Positions 7,303-7,937 of a stretch of 7,937 nucleotides of DNA are shown one piece after another; the stretch's first letter is position 1; the number at the start of each line of letters is the position of its first letter. The translations under genes and the position numbers were made by a program. Origin of the DNA: Rikenellaceae bacterium (GTDB lineage Bacteria; Bacteroidota; Bacteroidia; Bacteroidales; UBA932); NCBI GenBank assembly GCA_900769385.1, contig CAAGGO010000046.1, positions 1 to 7,937 of the forward strand, written 5' to 3'. Below the pieces are notes generated by a model. It saw only the letters and a list, made by a program, of their open reading frames with translations, was not told the DNA's origin and did not search any database.

Positions 7303-7329
7303 TTTTATAACCAACATGAAGTATCTTTG
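7298..7329 (+). promoter_or_regulatory. Bacteroidota-type promoter for the phoH-family gene
   Basis: ATTG (7298-7301; one mismatch to TTTG) is followed after 20 bases by TATCTTTG (7322-7329), an exact TAnnTTTG match. The -7 box ends 28 bases before the ATG at 7358. The -33 box overlaps the capA-family stop codon (TGA, 7300-7302). No terminator hairpin is visible in the 55-bp gap, so read-through from the upstream genes is also possible. Confidence 0.65.
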
Positions 7330-7357
7330 TTCTAAAGACAGTAACCTTCCTTAATAT

Positions 7358-7937
7358 ATGGCAGAAAAGAAAATAGAACTATTTGAAATTGACCCCGTTG
7401 AGATCTTTGGGGTTAACGACAAACTGATAACAAGACTTGCAAACTACTATCCCAAGCTTAAAGTGGTTCCACGCGGCAACACAATTACCGTAAGTGGAAG
7501 CAACAAGGATATTGCCAGTTTTCAGGCCAATATAGATGCCCTTATAAACAAGAGGCTGAAAAAGAGGAACCTCAACATTGATGACATTGACCAGCTGTTT
7601 GAAGATGCAGACTACGGTTTGGGCAGCGGCGCGCTCAATACACTGGAGATGACAGCGGACGGACTTAAGGGAGGCTATGCTGACGAGAAGAGTGACATCA
7701 TTGTTTTTGGAAATGACGGCAAAATTGTAAGGGCCCGTACCAAAAACCAGAAGAAGCTTGTTGAAGAGTACTACAAAAATGACCTTATTTTTGCCCTTGG
7801 CCCTGCCGGTACAGGAAAAACATACACTGCAATTGCACTTGCTGTAAGAGCTTTGAAAAACAGGGAGGTAAAGAAACTTATACTTACCCGTCCTGCAGTT
7901 GAAGCCGGTGAAAGGCTTGGATTCTTGCCGGGAGACC
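7358..7937 (+). CDS. PhoH-family ATPase, N-terminal 193 residues (3' end outside window)
   Basis: Cytoplasmic P-loop NTPase of the PhoH/PhoL group, linked in the literature to RNA metabolism and ribosome or stress functions, though the precise role is unsettled. The frame is open from ATG 7358 to the window end. Residues 1-70 (IFGVNDKLITRLANYYPKLK, then NTITVSGSNKDIASFQANI) resemble the KH-like N-terminal region of PhoH proteins. IKGG-like basic strands and KTKNQ follow as RARTKNQKKLVEEYYKNDL. The Walker A motif is GPAGTGKT (148-155). The signature LTRPAVEAGERLGFLPGD (176-193) sits at the cut. The Walker B and later motifs lie beyond the edge; family length is about 310-350 residues, so roughly 60 percent is present. 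It has its own promoter and is likely a separate transcript from the DUF389-capA pair. Confidence 0.95.
   Translation, partial: MAEKKIELFEIDPVEIFGVNDKLITRLANYYPKLKVVPRGNTITVSGSNKDIASFQANIDALINKRLKKRNLNIDDIDQLFEDADYGLGSGALNTLEMTADGLKGGYADEKSDIIVFGNDGKIVRARTKNQKKLVEEYYKNDLIFALGPAGTGKTYTAIALAVRALKNREVKKLILTRPAVEAGERLGFLPGD

Noticed and set aside
6790..7317. 175-codon antisense open frame across the end of the CapA-like gene
   Set aside because: It has no recognisable domain and overlaps a well-supported coding region for nearly its whole length.
7303..7357. Rho-independent terminator after the CapA-like gene
   Set aside because: No GC-rich stem followed by a T-run is present; the only dyad is a 5-base AT-rich one over the phoH promoter.

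Overview
The window looks like ordinary chromosome from a member of the Bacteroidota, most likely Bacteroidales. Three things support this. Two intergenic regions carry the lineage's own promoter signature (TTTG, about 19-21 bases, then TAnnTTTG). Start codons mostly lack Shine-Dalgarno sequences. The LeuRS insertion, the TonB-C domain and the CapA-like protein all resemble Bacteroidales versions as I remember them. I see no insertion sequence, phage gene, CRISPR array, tRNA or rRNA.

The layout is two divergent gene blocks separated by about 107 bp (4621-4727). The leftward block, on the minus strand from 4620 down to 1, reads: a SPOR-domain lipoprotein, gcvT (glycine cleavage T protein), a stand-alone PAS-domain protein, a secreted M28 metallopeptidase fused to a TonB C-terminal domain, and the N-terminal 405 residues of leuS (cut by the window edge). 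Gaps are short (35 bp, a 1-base stop/start overlap, 16 bp, 45 bp). A perfect Bacteroidota promoter stands in front of the SPOR gene, so the first four genes are probably one transcript. leuS has its own possible -7 element.

The rightward block begins with a DUF389 (TIGR00341-type) membrane protein, followed after 7 bp by a CapA-family exported metallophosphoesterase-like protein. A separate promoter overlapping the capA stop codon then precedes a phoH-family ATPase gene that is cut by the window end.

Most genes are housekeeping: translation (LeuRS), one-carbon/glycine metabolism (GcvT), cell envelope (SPOR, CapA-like) and RNA-associated ATPase (PhoH). The most unusual item is the M28 peptidase-TonB-C fusion. 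Next come the small PAS protein translationally coupled to gcvT and the DUF389-CapA pair. I do not see convincing evidence of a wholly new multi-gene system. No stretch longer than 300 bases lacks a gene.
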